64,000 bases of DNA, from contig NC_009667.1 in assembly GCF_000017405.1 (NCBI RefSeq), forward strand, positions 124,001-188,000, given 5' to 3'. The position numbers and the translations under genes were made by a program. The notes under the pieces were generated by a model. That model searched no databases, was not told where the DNA came from, and was given only the letters and a program-made list of their open reading frames with translations. Positions 41,833-49,899 of this stretch are shown one piece after another. Position 1 is the first letter of the stretch, and each line of letters starts with the position of its first letter. Origin of the DNA: Brucella anthropi ATCC 49188. GTDB taxonomy: Bacteria > Pseudomonadota > Alphaproteobacteria > Rhizobiales > Rhizobiaceae.

Positions 41833-41912
41833 TTCCAACCTGCGACCGGATAACGCAGTTCCGCTTGCGTTGAGACCCGACCTTGTCTCATAAGGAGCGA
41901 GTAGAGGGACTC

Positions 41913-43205
41913 ATGCACGCAGAATTCGAGAATCGCGCTTCCAATCTTTCGCGCCGCCCGCGCCTGACCACGTTGATACGTGTGCGCTGGCTGGCCATTG
42001 CCGGGCAGACCGCCGCCGTCATGTTCGTGGCGCTCTATCTGCAATTTCCTTTTGCAGTCGGCATCTGTTTTGCTCTGATCGCCTGTTCAGCATGGCTCAA
42101 CCTTTATCTGGCCTTCCGCTTTCCGACCAACCACCGGCTCAATCCGGCGGCGGCAAGCCTGGTTCTGGCGTTCGACGTTCTGCAATTGGCAGGGCTGCTC
42201 TATCTCACTGGCGGGTTGCAGAATCCTTTCATCATTTTGATGATCGTACCCGTCATTATCTCGGCGACGTCGCTTTCGGCTCGTCATACGCTGGTGCTCG
42301 CCTTGCTGGTGGTTGCCTGTACGTCGGTGCTTACCATCAGGCACGAACCGCTGCCCTGGTATCCGGGCGAAACGCTGGACCTGCCGTTTCTGTTCGTCAT
42401 CGGCATCTGGTGCGCCATTATTTCGGCGCTCGGATTCACTGGCGTTTACGCCTATCGTATCGCCGAGGAAGCGCGTCAGCTGGGCGATGCATTGAGCGCT
42501 GCCGAACTTATTCTCCAGCGTGAACAGCATCTGTCGGCGCTGGATGGTCTGGCTGCCGCAGCCGCCCATGAATTGGGCACACCGCTGGCAACGATTGCGC
42601 TGGTGGTAAAGGAAATGCAGCGCGCCCGCACCACCGATCCGGGCCTTGCCGAAGACATCGCCTTGCTCCATTCCCAGACCCAGCGTTGCCGTGAAATTCT
42701 TCAGCGGCTGACCAGCCTATCTTCGGAGGGCGAGGAACACATGTCGCGCCTGCCGCTCTCCTCTCTCATCGAAGAGGTGATTGCGCCGCACCGCAACTTC
42801 GGTATCACGATTGACGTGCAGAAGACGGAAGGTCCGAAACCGGAACCCGTCACCCGGCGCAATCCCGGCCTTCTCTACGGTCTCGGCAATCTGGTGGAAA
42901 ATGCCGTCGATTTTGCACGTGGTACGGTCAACGTGACCTGGGGCTGGACCGACGGTAATGTGAGCGTGACCATTCAGGATGATGGCGAGGGGTTCAAACC
43001 GGAAATCCTCGATCGTATCGGCGAGCCCTATATGACGAGCCGCGACAATACGCGGAACGGCGGCGGACTCGGCCTTGGTCTGTTCATCGCCAAGACTTTG
43101 CTGGAACGCTCAGGCGCGCATATCACCTTCCGCAATCGCAACAATCCCGGACAGGGCGCAGAAGTGAAGGTGGTGTGGCCGCGTTCAGCATTCACATCAG
43201 GCTGA
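41913..43205 (+). CDS. prrB: Redox sensor histidine kinase PrrB (RegB/ActS)
   Basis: A 430-residue membrane histidine kinase. About six membrane segments cover residues 30-180, with the quinone-binding GGLQNPF loop. The H-box AAAHELGTPL holds His219; the conserved redox-active cysteine is Cys259 (QRCREILQRL). The catalytic domain has the N-box NLVENAVDFA and GGGLGLGLFIAK. RegB-type kinases sense quinone redox state and control respiration, nitrogen and carbon genes; in Brucella PrrBA serves low-oxygen adaptation. ATG 41913 follows GAGGGACTC; an in-frame TTG at 41883 is less likely. prrA follows after a DUF2267 gene. Confidence 0.95.
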   Translation: MHAEFENRASNLSRRPRLTTLIRVRWLAIAGQTAAVMFVALYLQFPFAVGICFALIACSAWLNLYLAFRFPTNHRLNPAAASLVLAFDVLQLAGLLYLTGGLQNPFIILMIVPVIISATSLSARHTLVLALLVVACTSVLTIRHEPLPWYPGETLDLPFLFVIGIWCAIISALGFTGVYAYRIAEEARQLGDALSAAELILQREQHLSALDGLAAAAAHELGTPLATIALVVKEMQRARTTDPGLAEDIALLHSQTQRCREILQRLTSLSSEGEEHMSRLPLSSLIEEVIAPHRNFGITIDVQKTEGPKPEPVTRRNPGLLYGLGNLVENAVDFARGTVNVTWGWTDGNVSVTIQDDGEGFKPEILDRIGEPYMTSRDNTRNGGGLGLGLFIAKTLLERSGAHITFRNRNNPGQGAEVKVVWPRSAFTSG

Positions 43206-43218
43206 AGAAGGATGCAGC

Positions 43219-43638
43219 ATGACGATTCCGCTTGAAATCCAGAGGGCGACGGAGGAGTTCGACAAGTTTCTCCATATGGCTCGGGATGAGGCAGGGCTCG
43301 CTACACGCAATCAGGCCTATACGATGGTGGAAGCTGTGCTGCTCACCTTCCGCCACCGGTTGGAGGTCGATCAAGCGATTCGCTTTGCCACGATATTGCC
43401 AACCGTTCTTCGTGCGGTTTTTGTAGCAAACTGGGATATTGGTGAAGCGAAACAGCCATTTCTGAGCCGACAGGCATTGACCTGTGAAGTGCAATCTCTG
43501 CGCAAAGATCATAATTTTGCACCGGATTCAGCTATTTACGATGTTGCCAAGGCGCTGCGTGCGCATATCGATCAAGTGGAGCTGGACAGCTTTCTGGCCG
43601 GGCTATCCGCCGAGGCCCGGCAATATTGGGCCATCTGA
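43219..43638 (+). CDS. DUF2267 domain-containing protein
   Basis: A 139-residue soluble, mostly helical protein with no signal peptide or membrane segment. The N-terminal FDKFLHMARDEAGLATRNQAY and the following helices with LTFRHRLEVDQAI match DUF2267. A single Cys occurs near residue 89. Function unknown. It starts 13 bp after the prrB stop with GAAGGA before the ATG, so it is co-transcribed with prrB, and 197 bp before prrA. Its place inside the redox two-component locus suggests a linked role, but nothing in the sequence proves that. Confidence 0.82.
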   Translation: MTIPLEIQRATEEFDKFLHMARDEAGLATRNQAYTMVEAVLLTFRHRLEVDQAIRFATILPTVLRAVFVANWDIGEAKQPFLSRQALTCEVQSLRKDHNFAPDSAIYDVAKALRAHIDQVELDSFLAGLSAEARQYWAI

Positions 43639-43835
43639 GCAAAAGACTGCAGCTTACGCACGATTTTGCTATCAATTCCTTGTGTCCATTTTTAAAAATA
43701 TTCTGAAAATACAATGGCTTGCATTGTTCTTGCGTATGGGCGAATGCTGAAATTGCTTCAACAATTCAATGGCTATTTGACTTTTTGACGCAGGGGTATC
43801 AATAAGGAAAGAAAAATACAGGCAGGAAGCACCCG
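43639..43835 (+). promoter_or_regulatory. Probable prrA promoter region
   Basis: A 197-bp relatively AT-rich gap. It contains the inverted repeat ACAATG/CATTGT (43711-43727) and TTGACT and TTGACG hexamers at about 43776-43790, followed by CAATAA. This suggests prrA can be expressed separately from prrB. The exact promoter is uncertain. Confidence 0.45.
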
Positions 43836-44399
43836 ATGGACGACTTGAAGCAGGAAGACACCGAAGCCATAGGCAACGATCCGACCCTCCTTCTGGTTGA
43901 TGACGACAAGCCCTTTTTGCAGCGCCTTGCCCGCGCCATGGAGAGCCGGGGTTTTCAGGTGACAACTGCGGAATCGGTTGAGGAAGGCATTGCTGCCGCC
44001 AAGGCCGCCGCCCCGGCCTATGCGGTCGTGGATATGCGCCTCGGCGACGGCAACGGCCTCGACATCATAGAAGCTATTCGTTCGCGCCGTGCCGATACGC
44101 GCGCCATCGTTCTCACCGGATACGGCAATATCGCAACTGCTGTGAACGCTGTTAAGCTGGGCGCAATCGACTATCTGTCGAAGCCTGCCGATGCGGATGA
44201 GGTCTTCGCAGCATTGACCCGCCGTCCCGGCGAAAAGGTTGCGCCGCCGGAGAATCCGATGTCAGCCGACCGGGTTCGCTGGGAACATATCCAGCGCGTC
44301 TATGAAATGTGCGAACGCAATGTCTCCGAGACCGCACGTCGTCTCAACATGCATCGCCGTACATTGCAGCGCATTCTGGCCAAACGCGCGCCTCGTTAA
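43836..44399 (+). CDS. prrA: Response regulator PrrA (RegA/ActR)
   Basis: A 187-residue two-domain regulator. The receiver domain has the acidic pocket LLVDDDKPF, phospho-acceptor Asp66 (VVDMRLGDG), the conserved Thr in VLTGYG and Lys in LSKPADADE. A Pro-rich linker joins it to a Fis-type helix-turn-helix (VSETARRLNMHRRTLQRIL), nearly invariant among RegA homologues. It is the partner of PrrB and would switch genes for low-oxygen respiration and nitrogen metabolism. GGAAGCACCCG precedes the ATG. It converges with mmcB, 14 bp away, with no clear terminator between. Confidence 0.96.
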   Translation: MDDLKQEDTEAIGNDPTLLLVDDDKPFLQRLARAMESRGFQVTTAESVEEGIAAAKAAAPAYAVVDMRLGDGNGLDIIEAIRSRRADTRAIVLTGYGNIATAVNAVKLGAIDYLSKPADADEVFAALTRRPGEKVAPPENPMSADRVRWEHIQRVYEMCERNVSETARRLNMHRRTLQRILAKRAPR

Positions 44400-44413
44400 A
44401 TTGGACAGCTAAA

Positions 44414-44908
44414 TCAATCTATTTCTGTCTCGGGTACATCGAGACCCGCAAGTTCGGCGATTGTCAGGCGGGCGGCGCCCGCCCGCGCAAAGCGTAGCAT
44501 CAACGCCTTTCGGGTTGCGCCGGGCAATTTATGTTCTGGCGCATCACGCATAATTTCCGCCCCATATCCATCAGAGAGAATGAAGCCGCATTCTTGCGGA
44601 AATATTTCGCGCGGCACCGCCGGATGGGTGGCGAAGAACAGCCGGTCGCAGTAAGCGCGATATTCGGGCCATTTGTGATCTGCCTTCCAATCCTCGATCG
44701 ACGATTTGATCTCCACGATCCAGATTTCACCCTTGCGGTTGACCGCCATCAGGTCGGCGCGCCTGCCGGATGCCAGCGGCAGTTCAGGCAATGTTGCAAG
44801 CCCCATTTCCAGAAAAAGACGCTGCACGCCACGCCGCACCAGCATGGCGTTCTCCGACTGTCGGCCGTCGGAAAGAGGATGGGTCTGGTTGGGAATCACG
44901 ATCGGCAT
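44414..44908 (-). CDS. mmcB: MmcB family DNA repair protein
   Basis: A 164-residue protein of the MmcB family found in alphaproteobacteria. It has a PD-(D/E)xK nuclease core: Asp52 (RRADLMAV), then Glu66 and Lys68 (WIVEIKSS). The family was linked to mitomycin C resistance in Caulobacter, hence the name; biochemical activity is inferred from the fold. No clear alphaproteobacterial LexA box was seen upstream. It is divergent from the L,D-transpeptidase gene with a CtrA box in the shared gap. Confidence 0.88.
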   Translation of the reverse strand: MPIVIPNQTHPLSDGRQSENAMLVRRGVQRLFLEMGLATLPELPLASGRRADLMAVNRKGEIWIVEIKSSIEDWKADHKWPEYRAYCDRLFFATHPAVPREIFPQECGFILSDGYGAEIMRDAPEHKLPGATRKALMLRFARAGAARLTIAELAGLDVPETEID

Positions 44909-45033
44909 GGGCGCATTTTGTGCGTGGATTCAGATCGAAACAATCGGAAAACTGGGACGAGCCGTACGAAAACCGCGCTACCAAGGCAAACATGGCCAAA
45001 AAATGTCTTATTCAAGGAATTTTCAATTTACGG

Positions 45034-45049
45034 TTAACGCCTGGTTAAC
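45034..45049 (+). promoter_or_regulatory. Perfect CtrA binding site
   Basis: TTAA (45034-45037), seven bases, then TTAAC (45045-45049) match the full CtrA consensus TTAA-N7-TTAAC. It lies 94 bp before the L,D-transpeptidase ATG and 126 bp before the mmcB start on the other strand. CtrA is the cell-cycle master regulator of alphaproteobacteria, so one of these genes is probably cell-cycle controlled. Confidence 0.65.
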
Positions 45050-45143
45050 AATACTACCGCATCTTCGACAAGAATGAGCGATTCGCTTCTATCTCCGGCC
45101 CATCGTGGTCCCATTGACGGAATGAACCAATCTGGGGGAATGC

Positions 45144-45764
45144 ATGAATTCTCGCGTCCTTAAACTGACGACGGCTCTTTTTCTGACAGGTGCATTGGCA
45201 GGCTGCTCGACCGTAGGCGGCACTTTCTATACCGCCTCCTATTCTTCGGTCACCGACGCCGGCTATGTCGTCCCGGCCATCCCGAGCGAAAAGATCCAGG
45301 CGCAATATCGCCGCCAGATCGTCAAATATCCAACGGACGAAGCCCCCGGCACGATCATCGTCGATACGCGGGAAAAGTTCCTCTATCTCATTATGCCGGA
45401 AGGCAAGGCCATGCGTTACGGCATTGGTGTTGGTCGTGAAGGATTTGAATGGTCCGGTACGGCGCGCGTCGCCATGAAGCGGGAATGGCCGACCTGGACG
45501 CCGCCTTCCGCCATGATCAAGCGCCAACCGGAACTGGCAAAATATCGCAACGGCATGGACCCCGGCCTGCGCAATCCGCTCGGCGCGCGCGCTCTATATC
45601 TCTACAACAAGGGTGGCGACACGGGCTATCGTCTGCACGGAACGCCGGAATGGTGGTCCATCGGCAAGGCAATGTCTTCCGGCTGCATCCGCCTCATGAA
45701 TCAGGACATCATGGATCTTTACGACCGCACCGAACAGGGTGCCAAGGTCATCGTGAAGCAGTAG
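45144..45764 (+). CDS. L,D-transpeptidase (YkuD domain), predicted lipoprotein
   Basis: A 206-residue envelope enzyme. A signal peptide with lipobox LAGC places the lipidated residue at Cys21. The YkuD domain has the active-site string HGTPEWWSIG...SSGCIRL with His165 and nucleophile Cys181. L,D-transpeptidases form 3-3 cross-links in peptidoglycan or attach proteins to it; in Brucella-type bacteria they are reported to anchor outer-membrane barrels. Whether this paralogue does so is unknown. GGGGG lies before the ATG. A strong terminator follows and a CtrA box lies upstream. Confidence 0.92.
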   Translation: MNSRVLKLTTALFLTGALAGCSTVGGTFYTASYSSVTDAGYVVPAIPSEKIQAQYRRQIVKYPTDEAPGTIIVDTREKFLYLIMPEGKAMRYGIGVGREGFEWSGTARVAMKREWPTWTPPSAMIKRQPELAKYRNGMDPGLRNPLGARALYLYNKGGDTGYRLHGTPEWWSIGKAMSSGCIRLMNQDIMDLYDRTEQGAKVIVKQ

Positions 45765-45785
45765 GTCCAGATGATGACAGATATG

Positions 45786-45816
45786 AAAAAGGCCGCTTCA
45801 AGCGGCCTTTTTCTTT
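45786..45816. terminator. Bidirectional terminator between the L,D-transpeptidase and nfuA-like genes
   Basis: AAAAAGGCCGCTT pairs with AAGCGGCCTTTTT in a near-perfect palindrome (centre C-A) followed by CTTT. The symmetric A-run and T-run let it serve both convergent genes. Confidence 0.88.
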
Positions 45817-45832
45817 ACAAGTCTCAGCAAGG

Positions 45833-46405
45833 TCAGATCTGTTCGACCTGCTGCACTTCCGGCACGAAATGGCGCAGGAGGTTCTGAATGCCGTGCTTCA
45901 GCGTTGCAGTCGACGACGGGCAACCAGAGCATGCACCCTTCATGTTCAGGAACACGGTGCCGTTCTCGAAACCGCGGAAGGTGATGTCGCCACCATCCTG
46001 TGCAACTGCCGGACGAACGCGGGTCTCGATCAGTTCCTTGATGATCTCGACGGTTTCGGCATCGGCTTCATCGAAAAATTCTTCTTCGCCATGAGCGGCA
46101 GCAGCGTCTGCATTGCTGTTGCCAGCCATTGCAGGTGCGCCCGACATGAAATGTTCCATGATCGTGCCAAGAATGGCGGGCTTCAGATGCTGCCACTCGC
46201 CGTCTTCCTTGGTGACGGTGATGAAGTCATAACCGAAGAAAACACCGGTCACGCCCGGAACCGAAAAAAGCTTGGCTGCGAGCGGCGATGTGTTGCCCGC
46301 GGTGGAGGCGTCGCGGAAATCGGCGGTACCTTCCGGCATCACGACCTTGCCGGGAAGAAACTTCAGGGTCGCCGGGTTGGGCGTGGTTTCAGTCTGGATG
46401 AACAT
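45833..46405 (-). CDS. NifU/Nfu family iron-sulfur cluster protein (NfuA-like)
   Basis: A 190-residue protein with an N-terminal Nfu-N domain (MFIQTETTPNPATLKFLPG), an acidic Ala-rich linker around residues 95-115, and a C-terminal NifU domain with the cluster-binding pair Cys159-x-x-Cys162 in GACSGCPSS. It would carry and deliver [4Fe-4S] clusters to target enzymes in the cytosol. This domain order is the mitochondrial/alphaproteobacterial Nfu1 type. It lies 110 bp downstream of the usp gene and ends at the bidirectional terminator. Confidence 0.92.
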   Translation of the reverse strand: MFIQTETTPNPATLKFLPGKVVMPEGTADFRDASTAGNTSPLAAKLFSVPGVTGVFFGYDFITVTKEDGEWQHLKPAILGTIMEHFMSGAPAMAGNSNADAAAAHGEEEFFDEADAETVEIIKELIETRVRPAVAQDGGDITFRGFENGTVFLNMKGACSGCPSSTATLKHGIQNLLRHFVPEVQQVEQI

Positions 46406-46515
46406 GCCAGTTGTCCCGCTTTCAGATTTTGGAACGATTCTCGTAAGCGCAGATACTCATGGACGCAAGTGCTGTCCCGATGCTGCGTGTATCAGTTGTC
46501 ATCAATATAGGGTGA

Positions 46516-47004
46516 TTAGGTCACCGCATCAATGTCATCGTCGCTCATACCTGCCGGAATGACCGTAACCGGGATCGGGAACTGGGAGCGGCTGGCAAGC
46601 GATTGCACGAGAGGGCCGGGGCCTTCCTTGCCCGAACCGGCAGCCAGAACCAGAATGGCGATGTCCTGATCTTCTTCGATGAGGCTAATCAATTCCGAGG
46701 CGGTTTCGCCCTCACGGATGTTGATTTCCGGCTCGATGCCTTGGGCTGCACGCACAGTTGCGGCGAATTTTTCCAGCGCTGCGCGAGCACGTTCCTGCGC
46801 TTCGGAACGCATGATTTCGCCGACACCCAGAATTTGCTGGAAATCAGAGTCATCAATCACGAAAAGCAGGATGAGAGAGCCGCCCGTATTTTTTGCACGG
46901 CGCGCGGCATATGCAACGGCGCGCCCGCATTCGGGCGTCTCATCGATGACGGCAAGAAACTTGCGGCGGTGACCGGCTTCCCGGCTAAGTCGTTTTGATA
47001 CCAT
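46516..47004 (-). CDS. Universal stress protein (UspA family)
   Basis: A 162-residue single-domain UspA protein. The first strand FLAVIDETPECGRAVAYAARRA is typical, and the C-terminal LAAGSGKEGPGPLVQSLASRSQFPIPVTVIP includes a loop resembling the G-2x-G-9x-G(S/T) nucleotide-binding motif in relaxed form. Whether it binds ATP is therefore uncertain. These proteins help survival under stress. It lies between trpS and the nfuA-like gene, all leftward, with gaps over 100 bp on both sides, so independent expression is likely. Confidence 0.88.
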   Translation of the reverse strand: MVSKRLSREAGHRRKFLAVIDETPECGRAVAYAARRAKNTGGSLILLFVIDDSDFQQILGVGEIMRSEAQERARAALEKFAATVRAAQGIEPEINIREGETASELISLIEEDQDIAILVLAAGSGKEGPGPLVQSLASRSQFPIPVTVIPAGMSDDDIDAVT

Positions 47005-47088
47005 GGCCGCAATTTGCCATCGGGATTGACCGTCTGCAAGCTGACATTTGGTAGGTACTTGAAGATCGGATGATGATTTTCAAGTGAA

Positions 47089-47117
47089 GAGCGGCGGCAG
47101 CAAAAATGTTGCCGCTC
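47089..47117 (-). other. Hairpin downstream of trpS
   Basis: GAGCGGC (47089-47095) and GCCGCTC (47111-47117) form a perfect 7-bp stem, with extra pairing possible inside the loop. On the bottom strand it lies 19 bp after the trpS stop, without a T-tract at its 3' side. It may be a weak terminator or 3'-stabilising structure. Confidence 0.45.
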
Positions 47118-47135
47118 GCTTGATCATTGAGAAGT

Positions 47136-48203
47136 TTAGTTCTGCAGCCAGCCGACGATGTCGCGAACATGGCGCATGGTCTGTTCGGCAATCACGCCAG
47201 CCCGCTCACCACCGTCGCGCAGAACGCTGTCGATGTAAGCCGGATCAGCGACCAGACGGCGCATCTCATGAGTGATAGGCGAAAGCTTTGCCACCGCGAG
47301 ATCGGCAAGTGATGCCTTGAATTCGGAGAACTGGCGTCCGCCGAATTCGTTGAGCACGTCTTCCTTCGACTGAGAGGAAAGTGCTGCATAGATGCCAACC
47401 AGATTATCGGCTTCCGGACGACCGGCGAGACCGTCGAGCTCGGTGGGCAGGCCGTCCGAGTCGGTCTTTGCCTTGCGGATTTTCTTGGTGATGGTCTCTT
47501 CGTCGTCGATCAGATTGATGCGCGACAGATCGGACGGATCGGACTTCGACATCTTCTTGGTGCCGTCGCGCAGCGACATGATGCGCATGGCAGGGCCGGA
47601 GATCATCGGTTCCGTCATCGGGAAGAAGCCGGAAACCTGCTCGTCACCAACCTGCATATCCACGCCCACGCCGAGCGAAGCGATGCGATCCGAATAATCG
47701 TTGTTGAATTTCTGCGCGATGTCGCGGGTCAATTCCAGATGCTGCTTCTGGTCCTCACCCACCGGCACTGCGGTGGCGCGATAAAGCAGGATGTCGGCGG
47801 CCATCAGACTTGGATAAGCGAACAGGCCGAGCGAAGCGTTTTCGCGGTCCTTGCCTGCCTTGTCCTTGAACTGGGTCATGCGGCTCATCCAGCCGATGCG
47901 CGCGATGCAGTTAAATACCCATGCCAGCTCTGCGTGCTGCATGACGCGGCTCTGGTTGAAGACGATGCTTCTCTTCGGGTCGATACCGGCAGCAAGGAAA
48001 GCCGCGGTGACTTCACGGGTCGATTGCATCAGCTCAGCCGGATCGGGCGAAATGGTCAGCGCGTGCATGTCCACGACGCAATAGATGCATTCCTGCGTTT
48101 CCTGAACCTCGACCCACCGCTTGATCGCCCCAAGGTAATTGCCGAGGTGAAGATTTCCGGTCGGTTGGACGCCGGAGAAGACAAGCGGTTTGAACGTGCT
48201 CAT
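47136..48203 (-). CDS. trpS: Tryptophanyl-tRNA synthetase
   Basis: A 355-residue class I aminoacyl-tRNA synthetase that charges tRNA-Trp. The HIGH-equivalent is [10 protein letters not shown] near residue 17, and the KMSKS loop is [10 protein letters not shown] near residue 218. VVDMHALT and the C-terminal helical domain are as expected, and the length is normal. AGGATAAAG is the ribosome-binding region. A hairpin with a six-T run ends just before that site (48215-48246), which could attenuate transcription coming from murJ. It follows glnD and murJ in the same direction, the usual order in Rhizobiales. Confidence 0.96.
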   Translation of the reverse strand: MSTFKPLVFSGVQPTGNLHLGNYLGAIKRWVEVQETQECIYCVVDMHALTISPDPAELMQSTREVTAAFLAAGIDPKRSIVFNQSRVMQHAELAWVFNCIARIGWMSRMTQFKDKAGKDRENASLGLFAYPSLMAADILLYRATAVPVGEDQKQHLELTRDIAQKFNNDYSDRIASLGVGVDMQVGDEQVSGFFPMTEPMISGPAMRIMSLRDGTKKMSKSDPSDLSRINLIDDEETITKKIRKAKTDSDGLPTELDGLAGRPEADNLVGIYAALSSQSKEDVLNEFGGRQFSEFKASLADLAVAKLSPITHEMRRLVADPAYIDSVLRDGGERAGVIAEQTMRHVRDIVGWLQN

Positions 48204-48214
48204 GGCTTTATCCT

Positions 48215-48246
48215 AAAAAAGTTAGCCCCGCCGGTGGAGAGCGGGG
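48215..48246 (-). terminator. Terminator-like hairpin immediately upstream of the trpS ribosome-binding site
   Basis: On the bottom strand CCCCGC (48246-48241, complement) pairs with GCGGGG (complement of 48231-48226), then CTAAC and TTTTTT (48220-48215). The trpS ATG is 12 bases further on. It may end the murJ transcript or act as an attenuator for trpS. Confidence 0.55.
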
Positions 48247-48297
48247 ATTTTGAATGCTGGTCTTTTCGCAGAGACGCAGCCGCCTTTCAAGCTTGAA

Positions 48298-49887
48298 TTA
48301 TTGCTCGCTTTCAGGGGCTTTCTTTGCCGCACCGCGCTTGATGTTGCGACGGATCATTCCCGTATTGGCGCCACCCAGACCGAAGGCCAAACCGAAATAG
48401 ACCACCATTGCCGCAACAACGATAGCGGTGACGGTTCCCGCCCGCAGAGCAAGCGGCGCTGCGGAGGAAAGCTCGTAGGCAAAATGGCCGATGGCATAGT
48501 GGATTCCGAATGCCATGATCGCGGCAGCGATGAGGAGACGCGGAATACGGGTGAGCAGCGGAATATCCCGCCCCCAATGGCCGCGCTTCACGAGCATGGC
48601 GAACAGCAGGATAGCGTTGACCCATCCGGCAACGATTTCAGCCGTGGCGATGCCGGTCGGACCGAAATGCGGGAAAAGCGTGATGGCGAGCGAGACGTTC
48701 ACCGCCACCGAAATGGCAGCGAAGATCATCGGTGTGCGGGTGTCTTCGCGGGCAAAAAAACCGGGAATGAACGCCTTGATCAGCACGAACGCGGGCAGGC
48801 CGAGGCCGTAGATGGCCAGAATATTGGAAACGACGAGCGTGGAATCCGGGCTGAACTTGCCGCGTTCGAACAGAAGCCGGACGATAGGTTCCGACATGAC
48901 GAGCAGGGCAGCAGCGGCCGGTAGCGTTAGAAACAAGGTGAACTCAACCGAGCGGTTCTGAAGGTTCGACGCTTCTTTCATGTGCCCGCCACGCAGCGCG
49001 CGTGACAGTTCCGGGAGAAGCACGGTTGCGACGGCGATGCCGACGACGCCGAGCGGAAGCTGATAGATGCGGTCCGCATAGACGAGCGACGATACCGCGC
49101 CTTCCATGCCGGATGCGATATTGGTGTTGATGAGCAGGTTGATCTGCGTGATGCCGCCGGTGATCGCTGCGGGCAGTGCTAGCACGAGAAGCCGTTTGAC
49201 GTTCGAGGTCAGACGTGGACGGCGGAAGCCGATCTTGATACCTGCATTGCGCACGGCGATCCACACAATGGCAAGCTGGACCAGACCTGCAGCCATCACG
49301 CCCCACGAAAGGCCATAGCCGACCGAAAGCGCGTCATAGCCACGCCACCACGCGAAAGCCAGAACCCCGATCAGGATGATGTTGAGGAATACCGGCGCAA
49401 TGGCCGCTGCAAAATAGCGATGCAGCGAATTCAACATCCCGCCCATCATCGCCGCCAGCGACATACAGGCGAGATAGGGGAACATGATAACGGCGAGACG
49501 CACCGTATTGTCGAACTTCACCGGATCGTCGGTGAAACCCGGTGCAATTATCGTCCGTACGATGAAGGGCATCGAAAGTTCCATCACGATGGTCAGGAAC
49601 AGAAGCACCGTGAAGAGAACGCCGAACACTTCTTCGGAAAAACGGCGCGCGCCGTCCATGCCGTTCTTCTCTATTTCCTTGGCAAAAAGCGGCACGAAGG
49701 CTGAATTGAACGCGCCTTCGGCAAAGAGCCGGCGAAAGGTGTTCGGGAACCGGAAAGCGGCATTGAAGGCGTCGGCTACTGGACCGGTGCCGAGCGCTGC
49801 CGCCATGAACATCTCGCGCGTGAAGCCGAAAATGCGGCTCATCAGCGTTCCGGACGCGACCGTGGCGAACTTTTTGACCAAACTCAT
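48298..49887 (-). CDS. murJ: Lipid II flippase MurJ (MviN)
   Basis: A 529-residue polytopic membrane protein with about 14 membrane segments. The N-terminal LVKKFATVASGTLMSRIFGFTREM is the MurJ signature, and the GAFNSAFVPLFA segment carries the family-typical residues of the first transmembrane bundle. It flips lipid II across the inner membrane for peptidoglycan synthesis. It starts 12 bp after the glnD stop, so the pair is co-transcribed, a conserved arrangement in this order of bacteria. Confidence 0.96.
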   Translation of the reverse strand: MSLVKKFATVASGTLMSRIFGFTREMFMAAALGTGPVADAFNAAFRFPNTFRRLFAEGAFNSAFVPLFAKEIEKNGMDGARRFSEEVFGVLFTVLLFLTIVMELSMPFIVRTIIAPGFTDDPVKFDNTVRLAVIMFPYLACMSLAAMMGGMLNSLHRYFAAAIAPVFLNIILIGVLAFAWWRGYDALSVGYGLSWGVMAAGLVQLAIVWIAVRNAGIKIGFRRPRLTSNVKRLLVLALPAAITGGITQINLLINTNIASGMEGAVSSLVYADRIYQLPLGVVGIAVATVLLPELSRALRGGHMKEASNLQNRSVEFTLFLTLPAAAALLVMSEPIVRLLFERGKFSPDSTLVVSNILAIYGLGLPAFVLIKAFIPGFFAREDTRTPMIFAAISVAVNVSLAITLFPHFGPTGIATAEIVAGWVNAILLFAMLVKRGHWGRDIPLLTRIPRLLIAAAIMAFGIHYAIGHFAYELSSAAPLALRAGTVTAIVVAAMVVYFGLAFGLGGANTGMIRRNIKRGAAKKAPESEQ

Positions 49888-49899
49888 TTACTGAAAAAC

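Noticed and set aside
45030..45050. Tandem direct repeat GGTTAAC-N4-GGTTAAC
   Set aside because: Considered as a simple repeat, but the spacing exactly fits one CtrA site, which explains it better.
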